Positions 5,575-5,885 of a DNA stretch of 5,885 nt are shown here, piece by piece. Below the pieces are notes generated by a model, which worked only from the letters and a program-made list of their open reading frames with translations, did not search any database and was not told where the DNA came from. The stretch spans positions 1 through 5,885 of the forward strand of contig CALREG010000031.1 in assembly GCA_943355135.1 (NCBI GenBank). The letters are read 5' to 3'. The translations under genes and the position numbers were made by a program. Every line of letters begins with the position of its first letter. Within the stretch, counting starts at the first letter, position 1. Source of the DNA: Candidatus Nomurabacteria bacterium (GTDB taxonomy: Bacteria; Patescibacteriota; Minisyncoccia; Phycocordibacterales; SBAW01).

Positions 5575-5885
5575 TTATTGCGGACCGTATACGCCGTTTA
5601 GTAAATCGAGATCTTTGCCACTCGTGCGCAGAAGTTCGATGTTCTTCTGCTCCAATGCCCGTAGCATCGCGAGACCTTTTTGGTCGTTCGGCAGAAGCTT
5701 TTCGTACAAGGTTCGAAAGGCAGCAAAATCTTTTATAAAGCACCCGCCGCCCGCCCCGCGCCCTGTCTTGTGCACCGGCCGCCCATAGCGGTTGGCGACA
5801 TACGGGTCATGGTCGAGTACCTCACGCACCACCTCCCAATTTGCCCCAAGAGGTACCGCAGCGTCATAAAGCGCGTTAGCCAGCA
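5575..5885 (-). CDS. UDP-glucose/GDP-mannose dehydrogenase family protein, C-terminal part (5' end outside window)
   Basis: The frame is open to the right edge, and 102 residues plus a TAA stop are visible. The family oxidises the C6 alcohol of a nucleotide sugar to a carboxylate using two NAD+ (UDP-glucose to UDP-glucuronate, or the GDP-mannose, UDP-GlcNAc or UDP-ManNAc equivalents) in the cytoplasm. The visible part begins in the central dimerisation helix region (LANALYDAA, then GANWEVV) and carries the active-site loop GAGGGCFIKD. This corresponds to the family's GGSCFPKD, with the nucleophile cysteine at visible residue 48 and Lys-Asp at 51-52. Two loop positions differ: Gly replaces Ser before the Cys, and Ile replaces Pro after the Phe. 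Only about 50 residues follow the loop, whereas typical members have a further UDP-binding Rossmann domain of well over 100 residues. The epimerase gene begins 5 bp after the stop, so no local frameshift remnant fits. The substrate cannot be told from this fragment. Confidence 0.85.
   Translation of the reverse strand, partial: LANALYDAAVPLGANWEVVREVLDHDPYVANRYGRPVHKTGRGAGGGCFIKDFAAFRTLYEKLLPNDQKGLAMLRALEQKNIELLRTSGKDLDLLNGVYGPQ

Noticed and set aside
5570..5743. In-frame N-terminal extension of the epimerase by 58 codons
   Set aside because: The extension overlaps the dehydrogenase gene and is Arg-rich without family similarity. The Rossmann strand begins directly after the ATG at 5569.
4325..5788. 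A 487-codon open frame on the plus strand opposite the epimerase and the short GT4 gene
   Set aside because: It spans two well-supported minus-strand genes and has no recognisable domain or motif. Long antisense frames arise readily opposite G+C-rich coding sequence, so I treat it as a shadow.
1..5885. Search for CRISPR repeats, tRNAs, insertion-sequence ends, attachment sites and terminators
   Set aside because: No repeated units, tRNA-like cloverleaf, transposase frame, or hairpin followed by a T-run was seen. The window is almost entirely coding, and the operon continues past both edges.

Overview
The window is one densely packed, single-direction block of cell-surface glycan genes. All seven genes lie on the minus strand, so transcription runs from base 5885 toward base 1, and coding sequence fills almost every base. 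Neither end of the operon is inside the window: the first gene enters from the right edge, the last runs off the left edge, and I see no promoter, terminator, RNA gene, mobile element or CRISPR array.

In transcription order the genes are: (1) the 3' part of a UDP-glucose/GDP-mannose dehydrogenase-family gene (5575-5885); (2) an extended-SDR nucleotide-sugar epimerase resembling the WbpP/TviC group (4613-5569); (3) a short GT4 glycosyltransferase (3770-4606); (4) a class I SAM methyltransferase (3153-3773); (5) a canonical GT4 glycosyltransferase (2062-3156); (6) an exostosin-like (GT47-type) glycosyltransferase (999-2075); (7) a third GT4 glycosyltransferase, open at the left edge (1-1002). 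The last is an uninterrupted 334-codon frame with no stop inside the window.

A coherent reading, which is inference, is that genes 1 and 2 oxidise and epimerise a UDP-sugar to make a uronic-acid-type donor. Genes 3, 5, 6 and 7 would then assemble an oligosaccharide or polysaccharide, and gene 4 would methylate a sugar or the chain end. No flippase, polymerase, ABC exporter or priming transferase is present, so the export route cannot be judged.

The organism is bacterial and uses TGA as a stop (three ATGA overlaps), which argues against codes 4 and 25. G+C is roughly 53-56% by hand count in most genes but about 47% in gene 5. The compact genes, the apparent absence of Shine-Dalgarno motifs at internal starts, and the short dehydrogenase without room for a C-terminal UDP-binding domain are compatible with a Patescibacteria/CPR-type genome, but that placement is tentative.

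The points most worth a second look are the unusually short dehydrogenase beside a WbpP/TviC-like epimerase, the exostosin-like protein in a bacterial operon, the low-G+C gene 5, and the translational coupling without visible ribosome binding sites. I do not see a clearly new defence or mobile system here.
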